Source of the DNA: JBGTLA01 sp041744375
GTDB lineage: Bacteria > Actinomycetota > Acidimicrobiia > Spongiisociales > ZC4RG35
DNA: 22,776 nucleotides
Direction of reading: 5' to 3'
Assembly: GCA_041744375.1 (NCBI GenBank)
Contig: JBGTLA010000178.1
Location: forward strand, 1-22,776
Below, piece by piece: positions 5,980 to 14,077 of the stretch; the stretch's first letter is position 1, and every line of letters begins with the position of its first letter. A program made the translations under genes and the position numbers. Under the pieces are notes generated by a model. It ran no database searches and had not been told where the DNA came from. It saw only the letters and a program-made list of their open reading frames with translations.

Positions 5980-7169
5980 CGCTTCGCTACGACGTCGTGG
6001 TCATCGGGGCAGGCATCGTCGGCCTGGCGGCGGCAACGGCTCTCACCCGGCTCCTGCCCGGCCTCGACATCGCCGTGTTGGACAAGGAGCCTGTTGTCGG
6101 CAGCCATCAGACCGGACACAACAGCGGAGTGATCCATTCCGGCCTGTATTACACGCCGGGTTCGCTCAAGGCCCGCCTGTGTGTGGAGGGCCGTCGCGCC
6201 TTGGAGGAATTCTGTCAGGAGGCGGGCGTGCCGTGGAAGAGAACTGGAAAGCTGGTGGTGGCCACCACGGCGCGCGAGATGGAGGCGCTGATCGAGTTGG
6301 AGCGCCGGGGGCGCGCCAACGGACTGACAGGCATAGAGAGGCTGGGGCCGTCGGGGATTCGCGACCACGAACCTCACGCCACCGGGAGCGCCGCCCTGCA
6401 CGTATCGGAGACCGGCGTCACCGATTTCGGCGAGGTCGCCCGTGAGCTGGCCGCCAGGCTCGGGGGAGAGGTGATCCCCTCCACCCCAGCTCTTCGAATC
6501 CGAGAGAACCACGCCGGCGTCCAGGTCGAAACCCCCGGTGCCGTGATCGCCGCCACGACACTCGTGAACTGTGCAGGTCTCCACTCCGACCGGATCGCCG
6601 CTGCCTCCGGAGTCGACCTGCCGGTGCGAATCGTCCCATTCCGAGGCGAGTACCACCTGTTGACATCCGAAGGCGCCCAACTCGTCCGAGGACTCATCTA
6701 CCCCGTGCCCGACGCCCGATTCCCGTTCCTGGGTGTCCACTTCACCCGGGGCATCAACGACATGGTGGAAGTGGGGCCCAACGCCGTTCCCGCGCTCGGT
6801 CGAGAGCACTACCGAGGCGCTTCACCCGACTGGAAGGAAGTGGGGAGAACCATTGCCTACCCGGGGTTCGCGCGGCTGGCGGCCCGCTACTGGAAGACTG
6901 GCTCGACGGAGTTCGTACGATCGTTGTCGAGTCGCCTCTATGCCCGTTCGGCCCGCCACCTCCTGCCCGAAATCAGCCACCGCCACCTCACCACGGGAGG
7001 TGCGGGAGTGCGAGCTCAGGCGGTGACGCCCCAAGGGAGACTCGTCGACGACTTCTCGCTGGTCCAAGGAGAGCGATCGGTGCACGTCCTCAACGCCCCT
7101 TCCCCCGCCGCCACCGCTTCCCTGGCGATCGGCGACTACGTCGCCACGTTGGTCGCCGAGCGGCACTGA
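5976..7169 (+). CDS. lhgO: FAD-dependent L-2-hydroxyglutarate oxidase/dehydrogenase family protein
   Basis: The 397-residue product is a DAO-type FAD oxidoreductase. It opens with a Rossmann dinucleotide motif (YDVVVIGAGIVGLAAA, GAGIVG at 11-16) and an acidic end to the second strand (AVLDKE). HNSGVIHSGLYYTPGSLKA (48-66) is the characteristic motif of the LhgO/L2HGDH family, followed by CVEGRRALEEFC. Near the C-terminus, GGAGVRAQAV and NAPSPAATASLAIGDYV complete the FAD-binding fold. The family oxidises L-2-hydroxyglutarate to 2-oxoglutarate at the membrane, passing electrons to the quinone pool or to oxygen. The start ATG overlaps the stop of the membrane protein (ATGA), which suggests the enzyme works with or near that protein. 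It ends 2 bp from the convergent LCP gene. Confidence 0.87.
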   Translation: MTLRYDVVVIGAGIVGLAAATALTRLLPGLDIAVLDKEPVVGSHQTGHNSGVIHSGLYYTPGSLKARLCVEGRRALEEFCQEAGVPWKRTGKLVVATTAREMEALIELERRGRANGLTGIERLGPSGIRDHEPHATGSAALHVSETGVTDFGEVARELAARLGGEVIPSTPALRIRENHAGVQVETPGAVIAATTLVNCAGLHSDRIAAASGVDLPVRIVPFRGEYHLLTSEGAQLVRGLIYPVPDARFPFLGVHFTRGINDMVEVGPNAVPALGREHYRGASPDWKEVGRTIAYPGFARLAARYWKTGSTEFVRSLSSRLYARSARHLLPEISHRHLTTGGAGVRAQAVTPQGRLVDDFSLVQGERSVHVLNAPSPAATASLAIGDYVATLVAERH

Positions 7170-7171
7170 TT

Positions 7172-8251
7172 TCAGCCGGCGCCGAATCCGGACCCCGATT
7201 CCCGAACGGTTTCCACCGCGATGATCTCGGCGATGACCGCCTCCACGCTTCCTACCGGCCTGAGCACCTCGGCGCCGGCCTGGGTGAGGTAGTCCTCCAC
7301 GGGGATCGTTATGAGGTCGATGGAACTGTCCATACCCCTCATCGTCCACGCCAGTGAGACGGCCTGACCGATACCGAGCGACGAATCGACGGTGAGATAC
7401 GGAGCTATCCCCCGGGCGGTCTTGAACGCGTCCTCGGGGCCCGAGAAGTCGCTCAGACGGCTGATCATGTCGACCAGAAACTCACGCTGTCTCTCGTTAC
7501 GGGTCAAATCGCTGACGCCGCTCATCACGACCCAGCGACCATCGTCGCGGAGTTCCTCTGTGGTCCGGCTCCGCAACCACGCCAGCGTGTCGGCGCCGTC
7601 GGCCATGTGACATCCCTCCGTGAGGTCCAGCTTGGCCTTTGGATCTCGAACGGGACGATCGACGCAGATCTGATAGCCGCCCAACCGGTCGACCACGTCC
7701 TGGAATCCGGCAAAATCGACCATCGCCACGTGATCGACCCCGAGGCCGGTGAGCGACTCCACGGTCACCACCAGCGTCGTCTCCCCGTTCATGCCGTCGC
7801 ATCCCGCCAGGGTCTCATTGATGCGCTCCTGACCGCAGGGGGTGGAGACCCACAGGTCACGGGGGAGAGAGACGATCGCTGCCTTCTCCATGTCCCGCGA
7901 GCGGATGAGAAGCAAGAGCACGTCGGCGCGGGCCCCCTCGAAATCTCCGAAACCTTCGAGGTCGTCGAGGCCGGAACGGTCGTCGGTGCCCACCAGGAGA
8001 ACCGTGTCTACGCCGTCGGCTGCTGCCGGCAGGGGAGGAAGGCGGAAATCGGCGACGGCGGTGACGTCGGGGCCGGTCTCGTCCGATTCCTCCGCCTCGA
8101 CGACGAGATCGACAGGCCGTTCGATCACCACCCGATCGAGGGTGCGCCAGGTGTTGAAGGCGAACGCGCAGGCGCCCAGAAGAACACCGCCGACTATGGC
8201 AGCACCAATGAGCAGGACGCGGCGCCTACTGTCGTTTGGTGATTGGTTCAC
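7172..8251 (-). CDS. LytR-CpsA-Psr (LCP) family protein
   Basis: The 359-residue product begins with a short basic cytoplasmic tail and one membrane helix (about 11-32), followed by an extracytoplasmic LCP domain. LCP motifs are seen in order: LLVGTDDR (85-92), RADVLLLL (108-115), SLPRDLWV (128-135), INE (144-146), DFAGF (179-183), VDRLGG, the CVDRPVRDP block, DTLAWLRSR (221-229) and RNERQREFL (251-259). The conserved Arg and Asp residues that bind the polyprenyl-pyrophosphate head group are present. LCP enzymes move glycopolymers from lipid carriers onto peptidoglycan, and in actinobacteria this includes arabinogalactan-type polymers. Four cysteines (139, 151, 196, 214) could form two disulfides outside the cell. 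The start is GTG at 8251. A promoter is seen at 8305-8333. The polymer attached is not known. Confidence 0.9.
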   Translation of the reverse strand: MNQSPNDSRRRVLLIGAAIVGGVLLGACAFAFNTWRTLDRVVIERPVDLVVEAEESDETGPDVTAVADFRLPPLPAAADGVDTVLLVGTDDRSGLDDLEGFGDFEGARADVLLLLIRSRDMEKAAIVSLPRDLWVSTPCGQERINETLAGCDGMNGETTLVVTVESLTGLGVDHVAMVDFAGFQDVVDRLGGYQICVDRPVRDPKAKLDLTEGCHMADGADTLAWLRSRTTEELRDDGRWVVMSGVSDLTRNERQREFLVDMISRLSDFSGPEDAFKTARGIAPYLTVDSSLGIGQAVSLAWTMRGMDSSIDLITIPVEDYLTQAGAEVLRPVGSVEAVIAEIIAVETVRESGSGFGAG

Positions 8252-8304
8252 CCGTGCACTTACCCCTGATTGCCCGCTGGAGATGCCGTGTGGGCACCGT
8301 TGCC

Positions 8305-8333
8305 ATTCTACTCCGACCTCGGGCCTTGGTCAC
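8305..8333 (-). promoter_or_regulatory. Promoter of the LCP gene
   Basis: On the minus strand, GTGACC (8333-8328) and TAGAAT (8310-8305) are separated by 17 nt. The start of transcription would be near 8298, giving a leader of about 47 nt before the GTG at 8251. Confidence 0.55.
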
Positions 8334-8350
8334 CCCGGTAGGGTGCCCTC

Positions 8351-9754
8351 ATGACTCCCGCAGAGTTCAGACGAGCCGCCCACGATGCCGTCGACTGGGT
8401 CGCCGACTACCTCGACCGACTCGAGGAGTTCCCCGTCCTGTCCCAGGTCGAGCCCGGTGCCATCCGCGCCGCCCTCCCCTCTCTCCCCCCTGCTCTCCCC
8501 GAGGCGTGGGACGACATCCTGGCCGATGTCGAGAGAGTGATCATGCCCGGAATCACCCACTGGCAATCACCGAACTTCTACGCCTTCTTCCCCGCCAACT
8601 CCTCCGGGCCGGCCATCATCGGCGATCTCCTCTCGGCCGGACTCGGAGTCCAAGGAATGCTGTGGGCCACGTCACCGGCCTGCACAGAGCTGGAGACGCA
8701 CGTCCTCGATTGGCTCGTCGGCGTGTGCGGCCTTCCGGAGCGGTTCTCATCGGCCTCGAACGGAGGTGGCGTCATACAGGACTCGGCGTCTTCGGCCACC
8801 CTCGTGGCCGCCCTGGCCGCCCGCGAACGCGCCACACACGGCCAAGGCAACCGCCACGGCACCGGCGGTGACCTCACCGCCTACACGTCGGTGCACGGCC
8901 ATTCCTCGGTCGACAAGGCGGTGCGCATCGCCGGGTACGGATCCCAGCACCTTCGCCATGTCGAGGCAGACGGCAACCATGCCATGGCCCCCCGTGCCCT
9001 CGAGCAGGCGATCATCGCCGACCGGGCCACCGGCCTCACACCCACCTTCGTGACTGCCACCGTCGGCACGACATCGTCGACGGCGATCGACCCGCTAGCC
9101 GACATAGCCGACGTCTGCGGGGATCACGGAGTGTGGCTCCACGTCGACGCCGCCTACGCCGGCACCGCCGCCGTCTTGCCCGAGATGCGTTGGATACTCG
9201 ATGGGCTCGACCGGGCCGACTCGTACGTGTTCAACCCCCACAAGTGGATGCTGACCACCTTCGACTGCTCGGCCTTGTACGTCGCCGACCGCCACCAGCT
9301 GATTGAAACCCTGACCATCGCCCCCGAGTATCTGAAGAACCAGGCGAGCTCATCGGGGGAGGTCTTCGACTACCGGGACTGGCAGATCCCCCTGGGCCGG
9401 CGATTCCGGGCTTTGAAGCTTTGGTTCGTGCTCCGCTCGTTCGGCACCGAAGCGATCGCCCGCCACGTCCGATCCGGAATCGGCCTTGCCCAGGAATTGG
9501 CGGGCTGGGTGGAATCGGCACCCGACTTCGAGTTGGCAGCTCCGCATCCATTCGCACTGGTGTGCTTCCGCCACGTCGACGGGGACCGGACCACCCAGCG
9601 AATCCTGGAGACCGTCAATGCCTCCGGTGCTGCCTACCTGACGCACACCGTCCTCGACGGCGCCTACACCCTCCGCGTCGCTATCGGTGCCCCCACCACG
9701 ACGATCCACCATGTCCGCCAGCTGTGGGAGCACATCCAAACCGCCGCTCAATAG
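8351..9754 (+). CDS. PLP-dependent aromatic-L-amino-acid decarboxylase family
   Basis: The 467-residue product matches group II PLP decarboxylases of the DOPA/tyrosine/tryptophan type. WQSPNFYAFFPANSS and LWATSPACTELE form the substrate pocket. H184 (VHGHSSVDKAV) stacks on the cofactor, HVDAAYAG (264-271) carries the Asp that binds the pyridine nitrogen (D266), and NPHKW (295-299) carries the PLP lysine K298. Y341 in the mobile loop (DYRDWQIPLGRRFR) is the residue that favours decarboxylation over aldehyde formation. The expected reaction is an aromatic amino acid to its amine plus CO2; the preferred amino acid is not clear. The start ATG at 8351 has no Shine-Dalgarno sequence, but TAGGGT (8339-8344) lies 6 nt upstream, so the message may be leaderless. 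The last codons overlap the convergent NUDIX gene by 7 bp. Confidence 0.92.
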   Translation: MTPAEFRRAAHDAVDWVADYLDRLEEFPVLSQVEPGAIRAALPSLPPALPEAWDDILADVERVIMPGITHWQSPNFYAFFPANSSGPAIIGDLLSAGLGVQGMLWATSPACTELETHVLDWLVGVCGLPERFSSASNGGGVIQDSASSATLVAALAARERATHGQGNRHGTGGDLTAYTSVHGHSSVDKAVRIAGYGSQHLRHVEADGNHAMAPRALEQAIIADRATGLTPTFVTATVGTTSSTAIDPLADIADVCGDHGVWLHVDAAYAGTAAVLPEMRWILDGLDRADSYVFNPHKWMLTTFDCSALYVADRHQLIETLTIAPEYLKNQASSSGEVFDYRDWQIPLGRRFRALKLWFVLRSFGTEAIARHVRSGIGLAQELAGWVESAPDFELAAPHPFALVCFRHVDGDRTTQRILETVNASGAAYLTHTVLDGAYTLRVAIGAPTTTIHHVRQLWEHIQTAAQ

Positions 9755-10287
9755 TCGTCCACCTCGAGTCCCAAGAGGCGCCGCGTCATCATGGCCGTGG
9801 CGCCCCACAGCTCGTCACCCTCGAGGTCGTAGAACCACACCCGACGACCGTTCCAGTGCTGGTATGTCCAGCGCGCCTCGTCGGACAGTTCCCGCAGAGA
9901 GGGTTGATAGATCTTGACCACCTCTCTATCGGAAGGCACCAGGAGGGGCGGCCGCTCCAGACGTCCCACCACCGGAACAACCATGAGCCGGAACTGGACC
10001 GTGTCGATGGGCGGCAAGAAGCCCATGACTTCGACTTCGGCGGGATGGATGCCCACCTCCTCGTGCGCCTCGCGCAAGGCCGTGTCGACCGGACCGGCAT
10101 CAGCCTTCTCGGGGCGGCCTCCGGGAAAGGCGATGTGGCCGGCGTGGGTCGGCATGGTGTCGGGCCGTTTGGTGAGGACTAGCCGGGTCATCCCGTTGAA
10201 ATCGTCGTAGACAGCGATGAGAACGGCTGCCAGGTCGAATTCTCCGGGAACCGGCGGCCGAGAGTCGAGGTCGAGGCTGTCCCACAC
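9748..10287 (-). CDS. NUDIX hydrolase, CoA pyrophosphatase (NudL-like)
   Basis: With a GTG start at 10287 the product has 179 residues. The segment LVLTKRPDTMPTHAGHIAFP followed by GGRPE is the NuCoA signature plus the start of the Nudix box, and TALREAHEEVGIHP completes it. GFLPPIDTVQFRLMVVPVVG follows, as in E. coli NudL and yeast Pcd1. These enzymes hydrolyse CoA and its derivatives to 3',5'-ADP and 4'-phosphopantetheine, using Mg or Mn. The first Glu of the general Nudix consensus is Ala here, but that is also true of NudL proteins. A longer frame to 10362 is open, but it would overlap the divergent GNAT gene. GTG 10287 has TATCGT 7 nt upstream, consistent with a leaderless start. Cellular role is assigned by family only. 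Confidence 0.85.
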   Translation of the reverse strand: MWDSLDLDSRPPVPGEFDLAAVLIAVYDDFNGMTRLVLTKRPDTMPTHAGHIAFPGGRPEKADAGPVDTALREAHEEVGIHPAEVEVMGFLPPIDTVQFRLMVVPVVGRLERPPLLVPSDREVVKIYQPSLRELSDEARWTYQHWNGRRVWFYDLEGDELWGATAMMTRRLLGLEVDDY

Positions 10288-10294
10288 GCTCCAG

Positions 10295-10304
10295 ACGATA
10301 GGCT
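10295..10304. promoter_or_regulatory. Overlapping -10 elements of two divergent genes
   Basis: Within ACGATAGGCT, the minus strand reads TATCGT (10300-10295), 7 nt before the NUDIX GTG. The plus strand reads TAGGCT (10299-10304), 8 nt before the GNAT ATG. Only 25 bp separate the two starts and neither has a well-placed Shine-Dalgarno sequence. The matching -35 boxes are weak. Confidence 0.4.
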
Positions 10305-10312
10305 GGCTCCGG

Positions 10313-10879
10313 ATGCCCCCTGAGCAGATCGAGACCGAGCGACTGATCCTGCGCCGCTTCACCCGCCGTGATGTGCCGGCGTTGGAGGACGCCGTGCGAG
10401 TGTCGTTGGCCGACCTCCACGAGTGGTTGCCGTGGGCGCATATGGACTACACCCGAGACGACGCCACTGCCTTCGTGCGCGAGTCCACACAGGCGTGGAA
10501 GGACAGCAAGGCGTTCGACTACGCCATCCGCTCTCGAGAAAACCCCGGCCTCCACCTGGGCAACATCTCGATCTGGCAGACCTCTCGATCGGGCAAGATC
10601 GGCGAGGTGGGCTACTGGATTCGCTCCGACATGGCCGGAGCCGGATATGGGACAGAAGCCACCCGGGCCATCCTGGGGGTGGGTTACGACAACATGGCAC
10701 TGCACAAGATCGTCCTGCGCATCGCAGTGGGCAACCGCAGCTCGGAGAAGATCGCCGAGAAGCTCGGATTCACCCGGGAAGGGATTCTGCGCGAGGAGTT
10801 GTTGATCCGCGGCAACTGGATCGATCACACCCTCTATTCGATGCTCGATCGCGAGTACCGCCGCCAGCAATCCCGCTGA
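10313..10879 (+). CDS. GNAT-family N-acetyltransferase (RimJ/RimL-like)
   Basis: The 188-residue product starts MPPEQIETERLILRRFTRRD, the usual start of RimJ/RimL-type GNAT proteins. GEVGYWIRSDMAGAGYGTEA holds strand 4 and the acetyl-CoA pyrophosphate loop (Q/RxxGxG/A type). NRSSEKIAEKLGFTREGILR is the helix-strand segment near the C-terminus. Such proteins acetylate protein N-termini, amino groups of small molecules or antibiotics; the acceptor cannot be told here. The ATG at 10313 was chosen because it matches the family start and leaves 25 bp to the divergent NUDIX gene. A longer frame upstream would run across that gene. It converges on nuoN with 28 bp between the stops. Confidence 0.85.
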   Translation: MPPEQIETERLILRRFTRRDVPALEDAVRVSLADLHEWLPWAHMDYTRDDATAFVRESTQAWKDSKAFDYAIRSRENPGLHLGNISIWQTSRSGKIGEVGYWIRSDMAGAGYGTEATRAILGVGYDNMALHKIVLRIAVGNRSSEKIAEKLGFTREGILREELLIRGNWIDHTLYSMLDREYRRQQSR

Positions 10880-10907
10880 CCCAACCCCATCGACTCTCCC
10901 CACCGGA

Positions 10908-12389
10908 TCAGCCGCCGGCGACGGTGAGCACCCGGGCGGCATCTCCGAAGATGGTGGCGATGCCGGGGAAGAAACCGATCACCACGGTGAGGACGAGCGT
11001 GATGCCCAGTACCAGGCGGAGCGAGCCGACCGGCGACTGCTGGGGCCCTACCTCCACCCCCTCGGGTGGCGGATCCAGCCATATCGCCTTGATCACCCGG
11101 GCGTAGTAGTAGAGCGCAATGACGGCGTTGACCGAGGCGATGACGGCCAGCACCACCGTGGCCGACCCACCGGCCACCATCACCGCTCGGAACATGGCGA
11201 ACTTGGCGAACCACCCCGCCAAGGGGGGTATCCCGGCCAGGGAGAAGAAGAAGACCCCTGCCAGCACCCCCAATCGCGGGTTGTACCGACCGAGGCCTGC
11301 CCAACCGTCGATCTCGCCCGATCCCGTCGCCCGAGCGGCGGCGATCACGACTCCGAAAGCTCCCAGGTTCATCAGGGCGTAGATCACCATGTAGATCACG
11401 GTGGCCGAGAATCCCTCGGCCAGGTCGGCTCCGGCCACTGCGGCGGCCGCAAACGGAACCAACATGAAGCCGGCCTGGGCAATGGATGAGTAGGCCAGCA
11501 GGCGAACGATGTTGGTCTGGCGCAGAGCCGCCAGATTGCCCACCGTCATCGAGAGCACCGCCAGGGCCCACAGTGCCGGGGCCCACACCACCACCAAGCC
11601 CGGTAAGGCCAGGTAGAGGACGATGAGCATGGCGATGAAGCCCGCCACCTTCGAGTTGACCGAAAGGTAGGCGGTGACCGGCGTGGGCGCCCCCTCGTAT
11701 GTGTCGGGCGCCCAGAAGTGGAACGGCACCGCCGATATCTTGAAACCGAACCCGACGATCAGGAAGATCACGGCGATGATCATCGCCGGCTCTGCGGCCA
11801 TGTCGGCGGAGGTGGCGGCGATGTCGGCAAAAGCGACCGAGCCCGTGAGCCCGAACACGAGCGACATGCCGTACAGCATGATCGCCGTCGACAGCACTCC
11901 GAGAATGAAGAACTTCAACGAGGCTTCGTTGGATTTGATGTCGCCCTTGCGCCAGCCGGCGAGCAAGAAGAGCGGCAGGGTGGTGAGCTCGAGGCCGACG
12001 AACAACACGATGAGGTCCCGACCGGAGGCCATCACCATCGATCCGAGCAGCGACGACAGGAGCAGCAGGTAGTACTCACCCTGGTAGTAACGCGCCGACT
12101 CGATGTACGACACCGACATAAGGAGAACCAGGTACGCCCCGACGATGAGTAGCCCTTTCAGGACCAGGGCGAAGGTGTCGACCACGTACGAGTCATCGAA
12201 CATGGACCTGGTCGTCCCGTCGGCCGCCAGCAGTATGAGAGGGACAGCAGCCAGGGCGGTTCCGGCCACCGCCAGCGTGGCCACCCAGAACTTCTGGTGC
12301 CTGGGCAAGAAGAGGTCCAACGAGAGCACCGCCAGCAGCGTGGCTACCACCACCAGCTCCGGCGCGATCGCCAGGTAGTCGACGTTCAT
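10908..12389 (-). CDS. nuoN: NADH-quinone oxidoreductase subunit N
   Basis: The 493-residue product is one of the three antiporter-like proton-pumping subunits in the membrane arm of complex I. The conserved Glu in helix 5 is E134 (VGLELTTLPLFLLAGW). The lysine in the broken helix 7 is K217 (GFKISAVPFHFWAPDTYEGA). AYSSIAQAGFMLVPFAAA is the later helix segment of the family. About 14 membrane helices are expected. It is the last gene of the operon and follows nuoM after a 52-bp gap that contains four GGAAGTC repeats. No strong terminator is seen before the convergent GNAT gene. Confidence 0.95.
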   Translation of the reverse strand: MNVDYLAIAPELVVVATLLAVLSLDLFLPRHQKFWVATLAVAGTALAAVPLILLAADGTTRSMFDDSYVVDTFALVLKGLLIVGAYLVLLMSVSYIESARYYQGEYYLLLLSSLLGSMVMASGRDLIVLFVGLELTTLPLFLLAGWRKGDIKSNEASLKFFILGVLSTAIMLYGMSLVFGLTGSVAFADIAATSADMAAEPAMIIAVIFLIVGFGFKISAVPFHFWAPDTYEGAPTPVTAYLSVNSKVAGFIAMLIVLYLALPGLVVVWAPALWALAVLSMTVGNLAALRQTNIVRLLAYSSIAQAGFMLVPFAAAAVAGADLAEGFSATVIYMVIYALMNLGAFGVVIAAARATGSGEIDGWAGLGRYNPRLGVLAGVFFFSLAGIPPLAGWFAKFAMFRAVMVAGGSATVVLAVIASVNAVIALYYYARVIKAIWLDPPPEGVEVGPQQSPVGSLRLVLGITLVLTVVIGFFPGIATIFGDAARVLTVAGG

Positions 12390-12394
12390 GAGTG

Positions 12395-12422
12395 GGAAGT
12401 CGGAAGTCGGAAGTCGGAAGTC
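12395..12422. repeat. Heptamer tandem repeat, M/N junction
   Basis: Four perfect copies of GGAAGTC on the plus strand lie between the nuoM stop (12442) and the nuoN start (12389). With one more G (12423), they form a 29-base exact inverted match to 18720-18748 in the D/H junction. Confidence 0.9.
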
Positions 12423-12441
12423 GTTCTCACGGGCGCCGCCG

Positions 12442-14061
12442 TCATCCGCCCACTCCGGTCACGGCGGCAGTGACCTCGGGTGCTCCGAACGCCAACTCCA
12501 CCAGGGACATGACTGCTTCGTTGGTGGCCCCGAAGATGACGTTGGGGTAGAAGCCAATCACCACCGTCAAGACCACCAACGGCACCCAGGCGGTCAGTTC
12601 GTAACGGTCGGCATCGGCGAACTCCCTGCCCGCCCACTCGTCACTGGGCTCACCGAAGTTGACCTGCTGGAGCATGTAGAGCATGTATCCGGCCGTAAGG
12701 ACGGTCCCGATTGCCCCTGCCACCATGGCGGTGCGGAACACCCCCAGGCTGAGACCGTCGAGGGGGTTGTAGGCGCTGACCAATGACATGAACTCTCCCC
12801 AGAAGCCGGCCAAACCTGGCAAGCCGAGTGAGGCCATGGCGGTGAAAGCCAGGAGTCCGCCGATGACCGGCATGAGCTTCATCTGCCCGCCGAGACGCGC
12901 CATCTCCCTGGTGTGGTACCGATGGGACATGGAACCGGCCAGGAAGAACAGCAACCCGGTGATGAGCCCGTGGGCGACCATTCCGATGATGGCCGCATTG
13001 ATCCCCACGTCGGTGAGCGTGGAGATCCCCAACATCACGAAGCCCATGTGGCCGACGGAGGAGAAGGCGATGAGACGCTTCACATCTGTCTGAGCCAGGC
13101 AGGCCAATGAGCCGTAGATGATCCCGATCACAGCCAGCACGGCTATGAAAGGCGCCCAGTTCTGGGCTTCGCCGGGCAGTATCGGAAGGGAGATACGCAC
13201 GAACCCGTAGGTGCCGAGCTTCAACAGGATGGCAGCCAGCAGCACCGAGCCGACAGTGGGGGCGGCGGTGTGGGCATCGGGCAGCCACGTGTGCAGTGGC
13301 CACATCGGAACCTTCACTGCGAACCCGAGGAACAGACCGGCGAAGACGAGGAAAGCGAACGTTCCCGTGAAGGCTCCGGCCGTGCCCAGCTCGGTGAGCA
13401 TCGGGATGTCGAAAGTCCTCTCGCCGAAGTCGCCCGAGCGGAAGTACAGGGCGAGGAAGCCCAAGAGCATGAAGGCCGACCCGAAGAGGGTGAAGAGGAA
13501 GAACTTGATGGAAGCGTAGATGCGGGTCTCGGTGACTCGAGTGAACCCGGGGATCTTGCGGGGGGACTTGTCGCCCCAGATCCCGATCATGAAGTACATC
13601 GGCAGCAGCACAACCTCGAAGAAGATGAAGAACAGCACGAGGTCGAGGGCCACGAAGGTGCCGTTCATCCCGGTGGCGAGGATGAGCGTGAGCATCAGGA
13701 AGGCCCGTGGGTTGCGGGGCTCCTCCCAGTGGTCCCACGAATAGATGATCGCCAGGACCACGACGAAGGTGGAAAGGACCAGCAGCGGCAGGCTGATACC
13801 GTCGATGCCGATGTGGTAGTTGGCGTTGATGGCCGAGATCCAGCTCAGGTTCACCTCGAACTGGTACGTGTTGTAGGCGACCGCCCCGAACTGGAACTGC
13901 CCGATCGCCACCAAGGAAAGGGCAAAGGCGACGAGGGCGACCACCAGCGCCGTGCCCTTGATGGCGTCCTCTTTTTCCTTGGGTATCAACCCCAGCAGCA
14001 ACGCCCCCGCCAGCGGCAGGAACACGATCAGGGTCAATCCCCATGTCTCGAACCATTCCAT
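12442..14061 (-). CDS. nuoM: NADH-quinone oxidoreductase subunit M
   Basis: The 539-residue product is a proton-pumping membrane subunit of complex I. The conserved Glu of helix 5 is E149 (FFEVVLLPMYFMIGIWG). The helix 7 lysine is K250 (AVKVPMWPLHTWLPDAHTAA). LIAFSSVGHMGFVMLG is a typical later segment. The ATG at 14061 has AGGAGAGGG about 10 nt upstream. It follows nuoL after 16 bp. Length and residue pattern are usual for the family. Confidence 0.96.
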   Translation of the reverse strand: MEWFETWGLTLIVFLPLAGALLLGLIPKEKEDAIKGTALVVALVAFALSLVAIGQFQFGAVAYNTYQFEVNLSWISAINANYHIGIDGISLPLLVLSTFVVVLAIIYSWDHWEEPRNPRAFLMLTLILATGMNGTFVALDLVLFFIFFEVVLLPMYFMIGIWGDKSPRKIPGFTRVTETRIYASIKFFLFTLFGSAFMLLGFLALYFRSGDFGERTFDIPMLTELGTAGAFTGTFAFLVFAGLFLGFAVKVPMWPLHTWLPDAHTAAPTVGSVLLAAILLKLGTYGFVRISLPILPGEAQNWAPFIAVLAVIGIIYGSLACLAQTDVKRLIAFSSVGHMGFVMLGISTLTDVGINAAIIGMVAHGLITGLLFFLAGSMSHRYHTREMARLGGQMKLMPVIGGLLAFTAMASLGLPGLAGFWGEFMSLVSAYNPLDGLSLGVFRTAMVAGAIGTVLTAGYMLYMLQQVNFGEPSDEWAGREFADADRYELTAWVPLVVLTVVIGFYPNVIFGATNEAVMSLVELAFGAPEVTAAVTGVGG

Positions 14062-14077
14062 TGGAATCAGCCCTCTC

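Noticed and set aside
9748..10287. Loss of the first Nudix-box Glu as a sign of an inactive NUDIX protein
   Set aside because: NudL/CoA-type members such as E. coli NudL also have Ala at this place, and the REAHEEVG part is intact.
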